Assembly (NCBI GenBank): GCA_037013685.1
Contig: CM072899.1
Span: forward strand, 9,528,479 to 9,592,478
Length of the DNA stretch: 64,000 nt
DNA from: Acridotheres tristis
Lineage: Eukaryota; Chordata; Aves; Passeriformes; Sturnidae
Direction of reading: 5' to 3'
This document shows positions 24,919 to 36,700 of the stretch, piece after piece. The translations under genes and the position numbers were made by a program. Below the pieces are notes generated by a model. It did no database searches and had not been told where the DNA came from. It saw nothing but the letters and a program-made list of their open reading frames with translations. The first letter of the stretch is position 1, and each line of letters starts with the position of its first letter.

Positions 24919-27900
24919 AGTAGGTGTTTGATTTCTTGAGGGGTAGTGGAGGATCAAACTGAGTCCTGGCTCTCTTAGTGCATCCTGCAGTATCAGGAGA
25001 CATGAGGACACTAGTGGTCACTGTTACATTAAATAAGCAGTAATTGTATGAAATATAATAAAAAGATGAGTCTGTTAGAGACATTTCTTGGCTGGTATTT
25101 GAGAGATTTTGGTTTAATTCAATTCTTTATTACAAGTTCCCTCGGACCTTGGACAAATCACCAAGAGAAGCATCAGCCCCATCTGAGATTTTGCACCCAG
25201 AGCTGGTCCTGGCTGGGGCTGCATCTCTGGGGACATACAGCCCACATGAAAGCAAGATGTGTGAACTTGTAGACCTGAAACAGATCTTAGAATCTGTGCT
25301 TCATTCCCTTTTTTTGACATAAGGATGGCAGCTAACAGCATTCCCTTGAGAATGCTGTGAGGATAAATTAAAGATGGAGTAGAGAAAGGTGCTGCTGCAG
25401 AGAATAAAGAATTAATAGGAGATAACTAGAAGAATGCCGGAAAACCAGTTTTAAAATTAAGGCAGAAGTTAAAAATGTGGGGCACATATTAATGCAGACA
25501 TTTGCTTGTAGATTATTTCTTCTCTCCACTGTGAGCAGACAGACCAGCCTGCTTTTGCTCATAACTGCAGAATTATCTCCTCCAGTCACTGCCCACGAGT
25601 GACTCAGTGGTAATTTCTGATTCTGAGGCAGGAAAGTGACTGTAGGAAAGTGCTGGAGACACTTTTTGCCCTGAACAGCAGCAGTTTGCAGGGCTGGGAG
25701 TGCTGGCTGCCCAAACAGGTCTGAGCTCTCATCTCTTCTTGTGTTCAAGCTCCTGCAACCATTTCTTCCATATGCCGTCCCTTTCATCATTTAAAAACCC
25801 TAATCAAAAAGTAGAAAGGACATAAATGCAGCCAATCTGTTTAAATAGCCCTCCCTTCCCACCTAGGCCATGCATAGCTCCTTAATTTTAATGGGTGTCC
25901 TTTGCATGGCTTTGGAGGGTGCTCTAAAAATCATACAGAGGACACTGTGAAGGATTTGTGATAGTTTTCTGCTCTCAACAGTATCTGCTAAAGGACTGCC
26001 ACTCTCTTCTGTGCTGTGGCATGAAGTATTGCCTCAGCCTTCTTCCTAAAATGAGACTGAAGGTGCTGCTCTTTGGTGGGTGGTTGGTGACTTAAGTAGT
26101 TAAGGTGTCCTAAAGTTCTTCCTATTGTTAAAAGCATTGAGTCTCGGCAAATTTTTTGTAATCCATACAAAACACAAGTGATCTTTTGATTTGTTTTGTC
26201 TTCTTCTATGTAAGGGCAATAGTTTAGATAAATCTGGACTCTTGGAAGAGGGCAAGCAGTTAAAAAGTCTGGCTGAGATGCTTGTCGGGTAAGAGGCTTT
26301 TCCTACAAACACTGTGTGACTAGCAGGCACTGTGCCTACCTCAGTCACCAGTGAGCTTTTGAAGGTGCTGGGAGAGGTTGCAGCTTGGTCTGACTTTTTC
26401 TGGTCATCCTGACTATATGCCACATTGGATAGAGAGTCCAGAAACTGTTCAGTGCATTTAATGTGTGGTTGATGCCCACGTGTATGCCTTGCTATTGGTG
26501 CTGGAAGTGCTTGGAGAAGGTTGTTCTGAGGCTTTTGGTAACTGGGGAACTCTGAATAGTGACAAGTCCTGGGCAATCTTCTCTACGGGACACTTCATTG
26601 TCTTTGTGTTGGCTCCCACAGAATATTGCAATGTGGGAACTGTGCTTGTTCAGCCAGTGGGTGAGAGCTTTTGGCTTTTCCTTTCTGAACAGTGATGTTT
26701 TTAATGTAGGGCTGATCAAATATATCCAGAGGAAATTTGGCTTTGGTTTTCATTCTCGAGGTGCAGCAAGGATAAAATTCTGCTCTGTGCTGAGTGAATC
26801 TCCCACGTGATTTCAACACCCTGATGATCCTAAATCTTTGGATGCTGGAAGTGAACTTCAGGAGTGATGTAAGTGTGCCTGAGCAGCACTTCAGCTCCCA
26901 GAAGGTTCACAGATGTTCCCTGTGCTCTGGGAACAAGACATTTTGTGTGCTCTGCTCTTCACAAGGGGATGATTTTTCTCACATTTGTCTCACGAAGTGG
27001 GAAGGCTTTCATCTTTCCAGCAGTGATTCAAATAAAGCTTGAGTCACTGTCAGAGAAGTCTTTACTATCTGATAGCTCCTCTGTAATCTGGGAAGAATAA
27101 TTTGGTGAGTGTTGGTTTAGTCCCTACTGGGACAGATGTCTGCGTCACAAAAAATCGATTTGCCATTTGAATAGAGAGGTTAAATGGACTGTGAAGACTG
27201 CTCTCCTGTCAGTTCTAGAGGCAATGATGTCTTGTGATTTCAGCATATCAAATATAAGGCACCTTGATAGGACAGGGAGGGAAAAGACTGCACTACCAGG
27301 GCACAGTCTGCAGCTACTTTGTGGCTAAAATGGTCTTTTCTTGGCTTAGAATAACCAGAGTATGCCAAGAATACATGGGTATATTTGTGTGAATGTAAAT
27401 GAACCCGTGTGCAGGCATATACACATGAAAGGGTGCACAGTGCATATGAGGAGAAGAGAAAGAAGAGTGAGTCAGATCCAAATGTTGACAGATGACAAGA
27501 AAATTCCCATTTAGCTGAAACATCCGAAGAATCTCTGGGAAACCGACAGCTTGACTCTCAGCCTCAAAATGTTCATTGGTGACCTGGTATAATATCATAA
27601 TGCAGACCTGTCTCCATCTTTATCCCACTTTTTTACATGCTTTTATTTGCCTGCCTCCTTTTCATGCCCACATCACAGTTCAAATCATTTTAGCAAGACG
27701 GCTGTGCTTAATCTGACTCCCTGTGCCATGTGTATCTTGTTGATTACAGACCCTCTTAAGATGCCACTATGAGTGACTCTTTGCCTGTCCTACTGTCAGC
27801 AGCTTTTCCCTTCCTTAAGCCTTTTGAATGTCTTTGCTCAGGAGATTATAAGCCTTTCAATGATTACTGAATTAGTGTAAATTTTTCTCTGGGATTGCCA

Positions 27901-28371
27901 GTCACTTAGAGCTTGGAAAGCAACAGCAACTGAAGATACCTGTGGATCTTTGCTAACATCTGCTGGAAGCCAGAAAAGTCATGTAAAGATGTCTTTTTCC
28001 ATGCAAAATGTCAGGAACTGATATTAAGGAAAGCTTGGTCTTGTTGGAGGTCTGCTCTCATGCTCCAGGTATGTGGGAATAGGTGAAGTGACATGGCACC
28101 TCTGGGTGCTTCCTGCTCTCTGGTGCAAGCCAGGCTGGAGCGTGACAGGAAGATACAGAGAAGAGGAGAGCAGGCTGGCAGATGACAGGCAAATAATTCA
28201 TTAAGGTCTACTTGTTTCTGCATCTCTTGTCAGGGGCTCAGATCTTGTGAAGAATCTTGCAAATGCCTGCAGCAGCAGAAATCAGGATAAGCAGAGAGGT
28301 ACACAGTTAAAAAAGACCTGGTGGAAACAGCCCCTTTGAACACCCTGAGGTGTGTGGTGTGCCACTGCTGT

Positions 28372-28395
28372 CTTTTAGAATGACTTTTAGAATGC
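28372..28395. repeat. 12-bp tandem duplication
   Basis: CTTTTAGAATGA is followed directly by CTTTTAGAATGC, eleven of twelve bases identical. It looks like a recent short tandem duplication, for example by replication slippage, in otherwise unique sequence. Confidence 0.7.
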
Positions 28396-29395
28396 TGGTG
28401 TGGGTTAGGCAGCAAGCCCTATGGAGCCTTCCTGCAACTTGGGTTCCTTGACGAGTTGGCAGCTTTTGAGAAACCTCCCAGGAGCACTGGGAGAAAGAAG
28501 CAGGAAACAGCAAATCAAGTACTCAGTGTATCTGAGTGAGTAGCTGCTCTCAGTTTGCATTTGGCAGAGTACCCACAGGTAACAGTGATGGAACAGGAGT
28601 TGTAAGTTGGGAATGAACTTTTCTCCCTGATGGAAATAAAAAATGTGATTGCTTCCCTCTGCCACATTGTTTTGAAAACGAGTCTGGTTTGATTTGAGAC
28701 GACCTTTGAAAAACCAGTCTTGGTTTCAGATTGCAAATGGGAGATGTTTATGGACTCAGACTGGCTCTGTGCAGTTGAAAATGGTTGTCAAGGGTCAGAC
28801 TGTGGCAAGTGTGGCCCAGCTCGACCCTGGGGCTGTGTGTGCATGGTTTGGGGGTTGTCTGTGTGATACAAGAGCACATCCTGGAGGGCTGTTATGGGAT
28901 CCCAGAGACTCATTATCTCTGCAGATCAAAATTCCAGTGGTGCCTTGAAGGACTCACATTCTCATCTGTTTCAGTCCAAGCATTCTGTGTATAAGGCAGG
29001 CAGCAGCAGATTGGGTTAAATCCTAGAGGAGATGCCAAAGAGTAATAAACCAGGAACTAGTTGGATGCATGAAACTGTTGGAGGCACTAAAACTGCAGAT
29101 AGAGGTATCAGACTGTGCTCTTTCATGTCAGTGATCCTGATATGGACAGGTCTTAAGGTGGGCTGACTTTTTGACTATTGCCACGAAGTCAACAGGTTTC
29201 TGCTTGGAGCCCATATAGAGAGAAATATTTGCTTGGGGAATGACAGTTACTTTTATGCCTTTGGCACTGATCTGATAAAAACAACTAGTGCAACAAGAAG
29301 TGTGCTGTTCTGGTAGCTATTAGTTTGTTGGGAAAGAGAATATCAGGATTTTTTTTTAGAGAGGAAATCCTTAGTTTTTAGAAAGTTGTTATCTT

Positions 29396-29424
29396 TATAA
29401 TAATAATAATAATTTTATAATAAT
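29396..29424. repeat. (TAA)n microsatellite
   Basis: A run of TAA/ATA units (ATAATAATAATAATAAT) is interrupted by TTT and then resumes as ATAATAAT. It is a short AT-rich trinucleotide repeat in an AT-rich context, flanked by non-coding sequence. Confidence 0.8.
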
Positions 29425-32205
29425 GCTTTTTGAAAATTAGAATGGAAATTATATATTTAAAAAGATATTTTACATCCACCCTATTAACGTGGCAGAAAAC
29501 CGTGAAACCCTTGGGGACTATTAGTACTTTCAGTCCATGTCAGAGGAAGCACAAACTCCTGAAGCTTTCATTTTACTGGGTAATGAGGAAAAGAGGGCAT
29601 GGGTAAAGCTATATCTGAGTGCTCCTGCTTTCAGCAAATTTTTTATTTCTCCCTAGCCAAGTGTTGGCATCATATCACTCCAATCTGGAAGGTTGTGATG
29701 CTGGTAAATAATGTATTCCTACCAATTATGAATTTGACTTAATTTTTTTTCCCCTTCTTCCTTTGCTGGCTGACTTTTGGGATAATCATGAGGAGTCAGG
29801 CCAGACAGTAGGACAGCTGAGTGGATGGAGGATGCTTTCTGCAGCAGGGACTAATGATGTGTTCCAGATCCCACAGGAGACACTAGCTGGTTTTTGGAAG
29901 TGGCAATTATCAGACATTTGACTATGTCTGATTAAATCCTTCAGCTGTGTTACATATGTAAATAAGTGAAATGTGACTGTAGTTGTCCAGGCATGCTCTG
30001 AGTACTGTAATGATTTTTTAAAATGTAGGAAATAGTTTATATTACTTAATTTCCAATGATTTTTTTTGCTTCCTATTCTTTGTCTTAAACCACTTTGTTT
30101 CGCTGTTAAATTGTCCATGTACCTCTCTTGGGTGCAGATGAACAGGTCTGACAAATGGGTGTCCAAAGCTGCAGAGAAAAACTGAGATGAGCAGATCGCC
30201 ATTTGCCTGCACAGCTGCAGTGGCTGTAGCCATGCCCATATTCAAATGTACTCTTGTTTTTAGATAAAGATATATGGGGGATGTAAAAACTCTGTCCTTA
30301 TGCAAACTAATATAGGGCAGTGTGTACCCTGAAGTCCCTGCCTGCTATAGGAGTTGAATCTTCCACGTGGTTGTAGGAGGTGGTTGGTGCTTCTCTGCAG
30401 AATCCCTCAGAAGGAATTTACCCTGGTGCCATAGGTTGGTTCAGGGTCAATCACTAGCAATCAAGTGTCTTCTTAGTTGCTTTATCTTTTTCTTTCAGAC
30501 AGAGGAGACTCCTTCAAGTTGTATATAACCTACATGGTTCCTGCATCTGCCCCAGTCCCTTTGCTCTTGGTTTTCTTAGACTATCTCCAGGCTTCCTCCA
30601 AGCCTGGGTTAACTTTATTAACTGCAGTTTCTCCTGTAGTTAAAGGGAAAAACAGCATACCTTTGCAGAACAAAGAGCAACCCTACTGAGGTAGTAAGAG
30701 AGGAGGTTTGAGGAAACTCCTATTGCTAGTTCTTTTTCAAGATGCTCTAATAAAACAGTGCAGCTTAAGGGTACCCGAGAAGCAAAGCTCAGTAGCATCA
30801 AAGTTGTTCTGAGCACAGAACAGGAATGAGATTGAATGCACAGCTCAGCCACAATGATTTATTTTTGCAATTATTGTTTAAGGTCAATATTGCAACAAAA
30901 TAAAATGCAGCATAACTAAGCTAGACGTGAGGGAACCTGGGAGATAGAATTTATAGTCTAGCTCTGCACTCCTACAGTTTGAGGAAATTTTAAAGAGAAA
31001 TGTGTGTGCTTAGCACTTGGGAAAAATCAAAACCCATCTGTTAAGTGTTTGTGGGACCAGATTTTTCCTTCTGTCCAAGCAACTCAAAGTTGTATGAGGG
31101 GCCTGGAAAAATGGACCCTGTTCAGAACCTAACCACAAATCAAATTAAAGACAACCCTGTTTCACTAACATGCTGGTTTTTTTGGTTTTGTATACGTCAT
31201 CTTTGGTTAAAAGAGCCCCAGTAACTAGCGGGGTTTGGGGAGCTGATTTGGCATCTCTCACTCTCTTTATGTTGTGGCATTTTGTTTTGTTAGTTCAGTG
31301 GTAAGTGCAATAAGTCCATAGTTCTGGGCTCTGTGCTCCCTGCTTGGCCTTTGAATTTTGGAAAACTTCAGTTAATAGGCTGAGGTTTTGATAGTTGTTG
31401 CTTGCAGGGAACAAGGCAGAAATCGTAGAACATGGACTAGAAGAATTGCAAATAATGCATTTCAGTGTTGAAGGGAATAGGACAGCATTGATTTTTGTTT
31501 TCTTATTGCCAACAGACTGATTACAGTAGTTTTGCTTCTGTTCTCTGGTGGCATCTGTCTCCTGGGCATAACAGCAACACAACTTACTGTCTGTGGCTGT
31601 TGTATGTGGCATTTATCAGGGGAAAAGCAACTCCTGCCTTGCAAATTACATGGAGGCAGAGCCCAGCACTGGGATGCTCAAGGGGCATTGTGCCTCTTTA
31701 ACTCATGAGCTATGGCATCCTGGCATAGCAAATCTATTTGTTCATGCTTGTAGGTTGCTCCCCGAGTTCTTTGTCTACCTGTTAGTTCTCAGTGTAATTT
31801 ATTCCAAAGTGTTCCCATTTCAGCGTGTGGTTTGCAAAGTCAGCGCACAGTAAACGTGTTTCAGTCTTTGCAGGCAATTAAAGAGGTGAAAGTAGGTTGA
31901 GTTCGTGGAAGGACACGAGGAGCAGCCGACTACCTGACTTGAAAGGCTGCTTGTTTTAACAGTGCTGCTGATTTCTGGATGATGACAGATGCTTATACTT
32001 CAAGGTGAGATGGAACAGGCGAAAAGAGATTAGCTGTGTGAGGGGGTCATTATGCTTCTGCAGGGAGTTTGAGGCCAAGGGATTCAGTTTCAGCTGTCTG
32101 AAATGAAAGATCTGGAATACAAAGAAGAAAATCTGAGCTGGACTGGCAGCAAAATTTACACGTAGCCTAATGAACGCTTTCTTCACTATGGTAGCTGAAA
32201 TCTCT

Positions 32206-32215
32206 TTTTTTTTTT
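32206..32215. repeat. Poly(T) run
   Basis: Ten consecutive T, followed by CC and TTT. It lies about 30 bases upstream of the possible splice acceptor at 32247 and could serve as part of its pyrimidine tract, or could be a plain homopolymer. Confidence 0.8.
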
Positions 32216-33734
32216 CCTTTAAAACTTGAAGGTAATTGCTTTTACAGTTCTTTGTGCTGTCCAACAAGCTGAAATGCTTTAAAGACAGTGTCGAAGAAAC
32301 ACATAAATGTCACCAGGCAGAAACTGAGGGAGATTTTAGAGCAAAAACAGTATGTGAAGCTCAGCAGAGCAATAAACAGTTAAGGCTGTTTCTTCTCCAG
32401 GGCTGCTGGACCTCATCTGCCTGCTTGGGAAATGCCTTTGGGGATGAAATATCTGAGTACTATGAGATCTAGATTTTACATCCATAATGAGTAAGGATTA
32501 AATGAAAGGCTTCTAAGGTTTTGTTCTGTTCTTGTTACTGAGCAAGATTTCATTTATAAAGATGCAGTTTTATAAATGTTCCCTGGTGAGATTTGTGTTT
32601 GATATGTTTGAGGCAGGCACTCTCCAGCCAGGAAAGGTTGCTTATTACAGTTTGAAGGGAGCTTTTCTCCATATACTCTTTGATGTTTTTACTTAGTAAT
32701 GGCTAGGATGTCTTTATTTACTAGGTGATGATGTATGTCTTTGTATGCATTTTTTTAGAGTAGAACAGAGCTGCTGCAAGCACATACAAAATGAAATTTT
32801 TCAGTTAAATTTTGAAGTTGCCTCCTGTTCATGGCTGCATAATCTTTTAGATATATCAGGTCTGGTTTGCAGAAGGCAAATGAGTAGCTCTGGACAATCC
32901 CCCATATCCATAGTGAATAACACAAGAAGGAAGTGGCTTAAAATAGCAAACAAGGAGGTTAGGAGAGAGCTTTAGGGCTAGGAAAACCACCCAACTTTAT
33001 CAATAGGGGTAGCTGGTTTCCTTTACCCCTGTGGCAGCCAAGGTAGGTTGTGTCCAGCCAGGGAGGCAAAGGACAGATCCTTGTTTCTGTGTTCCTGACT
33101 GAGGTAGTGTCCCCACATCCACAGCAGATTCACTCCTAAAAGTGTCCCACATAGTCTGAGGTTAGAGAGGGAGGAGAATAATTGTGGCAGAGTTTCCAAC
33201 ATCAATTCTCTGTGAGTCAGTGTGCACAGGGCCAAGCAACGGTCCCTGCCAACTTCTGAGGGGTCTCTTTTCACCTAGAGACTGCAAAGGGCTAATTAAA
33301 ATTGTGCCCTGCAAGACTTGGGTTTAATGAACTGTTTAGTGATAGGGAGGGATAAATAAATTAAAAAACCCTAACAACTTCAATAGGAGGACAATTGAAT
33401 CAATTTTCCAATAGTTCTAAGATGCATGCAAGTTGCAGTAGCAAGAATTAGGATCCCATTCTTCTGGGCTGACGTGTGGAGGTGTCTTTGGGCATTTCCC
33501 CTGGCTGTTCCTCCCTTAAATGGAGGAGCAGAGTTCTGGCATGAGGCTGGGCTGTGTCCCACTATTTTAGCCTCTCTGACAGCAATTCTAGTAAAGATAC
33601 ATTCAAAATACCACCAGCATCACTGGGAGCCCAAGTGCTCTCATTTCCATCCTGTTTTCATAGTTACCTGTGTACAACTTAGATGGTCCAACCCCAGGCC
33701 TAGAGTTGGTTGGTTGTTTTTTCACTGAGGTTTT

Positions 33735-33756
33735 GCCTTGCCTTGCCTTCCCTTGC
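33735..33756. repeat. (CCTTG)n pentanucleotide repeat
   Basis: GCCTTGCCTTGCCTTCCCTTGC: about four pentanucleotide units, one with a single change. A short simple repeat in non-coding sequence. Confidence 0.75.
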
Positions 33757-36700
33757 ATTCTTTCAGCAGTAAGAATGAAAGAAAATACTTTGTGTGGCCC
33801 AAAACCACCTTTTGTTCTGCACCTGTTCTCCTTAGTTTCAAAAATGAAGATGTCTCCTGACTTTTCTGGAGTCAGAAGAAAGTAAAATGGCTATTCTGGT
33901 GTTTGTTGGTTTTGATTGAGATGGCCAGATTTTCCCTTGGCAGGAAAACTTCCCTGTGACTGCTCTCCTTTCCTGCCCTTTGGTCCTTCCCCTGTGCAAT
34001 AATTAAAACACCCAGCTGTGAATTCCCCTTCTGCCTTCATCTTTCAACAGATTAATGTCTTGCTGAGCCTGGGGCAAACTTGCATTGCATCTGGTTTTAC
34101 ATGGAAACTGGAACAGTTTCAAGGAGCAATGCAGTATTGCCTGTGTTCAGGTTTGCCTGGGACACCCTGTCCTCCTTCCCTGACTGTAGTGAGAGTCTGG
34201 CTCTTATCAGCAAAGACTTCATTCTGTGAAAAGTTGGGGGTCATCTTCTCAGACAATATAAAATGATCAAGGACAAGGTCAAACTATTTTATGGGAGATG
34301 AGGCTCTGGCCTCATGCCTTCTGGAAAGAGGGAAATGTGGAGCAGCACCACACAGTCCAAAGAGCTGCATGGGAACCGTGGGCATGGTGCCTCCTGCTTT
34401 GTACTAAGTCTGGGCTACTTTCCTCCCCCAAAGAACTTCCTTTGCACCGTATATTACATTCTGTTTATGTGCTATGGTTGCTTGGAAGGATGTGAGTTAA
34501 ACTTTAATGAGTTTCTGTCCAAGAGGAATTGTGAAAATAAATGCAATTCTGCCTCCTTGCTCCCTTCCCCATGCCCTGGCTCTCTCCACCCGCCTGACAT
34601 CAGAGTAATCACATAATCATATGGTACTGAATAAACAAAAGGGCCTAATGTTCTGAATGTGGTGTAAACGGAGCAGTAATGGCAAATGACACAGTCTTTA
34701 GTTTCTTTGATAAACAAATGTGCTCAGGGAGTTGGTTTAGCTCACCAAAGGGACACGGTGGCACTCTTGATCCTTTTCTGCAGTGGTAGTAGTGCGGATG
34801 CTGAAGGACCAAAGCAATGGGATTGGAAGGTTTTTAGCTGGCTGTGCAGCTCATATACCAGCCAGATTTTTGTGCAACCATTTCTCTCTGGCTTCCTTGG
34901 GATTGTGTTTGCCATGGGCTTCTTTCCAGCTGTGCAAAGTCTCTCTCAGCTGCCTTTAATTTCCAGGATGCTTCTTTAATGTTCATTGCCAGAAGGATAA
35001 AGAGGAGTCTGGAAAGCAGTAGCTGTCATGTGAGCTGTAGTAGATCAGATAGAAGAATATTTATTTCATAATTCTCTTTGTAACTTTTTCAGAATTTCAT
35101 GGTCCTGGATAGGGTAGCGGGAAAGCTGATGTGTACCTGTCAGTCACAGCATTTGCTGAAGGGCAATCAGGAGCAACAGAGGACGTGAAAAAGGAAAAAA
35201 AGCAACGAAATCAGCTGGGTTTCAGTGGGGTTTTTAATGCCTTCCATACTCCCTTATTCCTGCCATTGTTCCAGACAGCATGGTCAATGGCTGGCCAAGG
35301 AATGCATGAGGCTTGACCAAATTCCCACTTGGGCAGCCCATCTCTCCAGGCAAGTTTTTGCAGCTCTGGAGATGGTGTCTGTGTTCTCAGCTGCTGCTTT
35401 TACCCTAATGTCGAGAAGCTATTACTAATTAATTATTCTTTATTTACTTTACTTCTGGCAACCAACCCTGTAATATTCAAACCCTTGTTTGGGAAAGCTG
35501 ACCCTGGAGGTTATGGAAACTCCTGGGATTTGGGGTCCTAGGGAAGCTGAAGTTTACTTGGGTGTTGTAGGTTTTTATGTCGTCACCTCTAGGTTCTTGT
35601 ACCTCACAGTGTGAAATGAGGCTTAGAGGTAGAAACCTGCTAATTATTATTGTTGGATCAAGTGTGGAGGGGCCTTAGAGCTGGGAGAGACTTGACTCCT
35701 TAATTTTGCCCTTAACTTTTCACCTTGAAAAGTAACTAATGAAGCAGCTTTCCTTTTCCTGCTCTGTTGGCTTGTGCACATTTCAAATTCTTCAGGAGGA
35801 AAAGGAGCCCAGGAGGCTAAATCTAATTTTTTTTTTGACAAGTAAGTGGGACTGGGTAATGGCTAAATCTTTGTGTGTTGAATGAACAATAAAGAAATAG
35901 AGAATTTGTTTAACTACATAAAGATATGAACCCTGTAGTGCCCCACTGTAAAATGGCTCTGAATTGCTCGGGTGGCTCCACTCACTGCATAGCTGTGGGG
36001 AACCCATACATTATGCTGTCAGGATGAGTGATTCCCTGTTTTGGTAGGAACAACAGGAGTCATTCATTACTTCAAGAGCTCCTTTCAGGCTGACAAGGTG
36101 GTAGCCTGCACTTTCAATAGCATATTTTAAAACTGAAAACACTCTCCTTGTGTGCTCAAAGAGGCTGGACACTTGCAGAACTTCTTCCTGCTGAAGTGGT
36201 GTTCTGTGTCCATGGGATGAGCACCTTAGAGGCTCTTCTGCAAATTGCTGCAGGAGGTGGAGACCAAGTGGATGGTTTGAAGGGTTATTGCTGTGATTGC
36301 AGCCTCACCTCAAATCCCGATTTAAAGGCAGTATTTGCAGATGTGATTTATGGACCTACGTGGTACAGAGTGGCTGCAGGGACCAAAGTTATTTTACAGC
36401 TTTTGGCATGTTTTATCCTCTGGCTAGAAATGAAAATGTACTCGAGGATCTCGCCAGTAATTATAGAAGGGGAAACTACTTTTGAGCACTTAGGTTAGCA
36501 GATGCTTTGTGAAAAGTTCTGTGTTGCAGGAATTGGGTCTTTGACCATTGAACTGAAGATCCAGAAGCCAGTGGTGTCCAAAGTCAGTGCCGGCTCTGAG
36601 GCCTTTCCTGCCTTGCAGACTTGCAAGAATAACAGAACTGTCTGTGCAAGTACGGGGTGCTGCTCCAAGCTGAGGAACAGTGGAACTGTTTCACAGGCAG

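Larger units (their letters stand above)
15952..29395. other. Non-coding unique sequence
   Basis: No gene recognised. The longest frame in the window (158 codons, 26100-26576 minus) lies here. It has no signal peptide, repeated domain or known motif, and a frame of this size is expected by chance in 64 kb of this composition. The interval 16600-16950 is somewhat richer in GC and has an AATAAA hexamer at 16788-16793, but no gene upstream to which it would belong. Short simple repeats and small hairpins inside the interval are listed separately. Confidence 0.65.

Noticed and set aside
26100..26576. Longest open frame in the window (158 codons, minus strand).
   Set aside because: A frame of this length is expected by chance in 64 kb read six ways. 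It has no recognisable domain or promoter context.
29909..29932. 9-bp perfect hairpin, ATCAGACAT and ATGTCTGAT around six bases.
   Set aside because: About one or two such matches are expected in 64 kb; nothing nearby supports a function.
30499..30690. Strong acceptor TCTTTTTCTTTCAG followed by an open frame to a stop near 30688.
   Set aside because: There is no good donor, no poly(A) context and no recognised peptide; it could only be a terminal exon and nothing else supports that.
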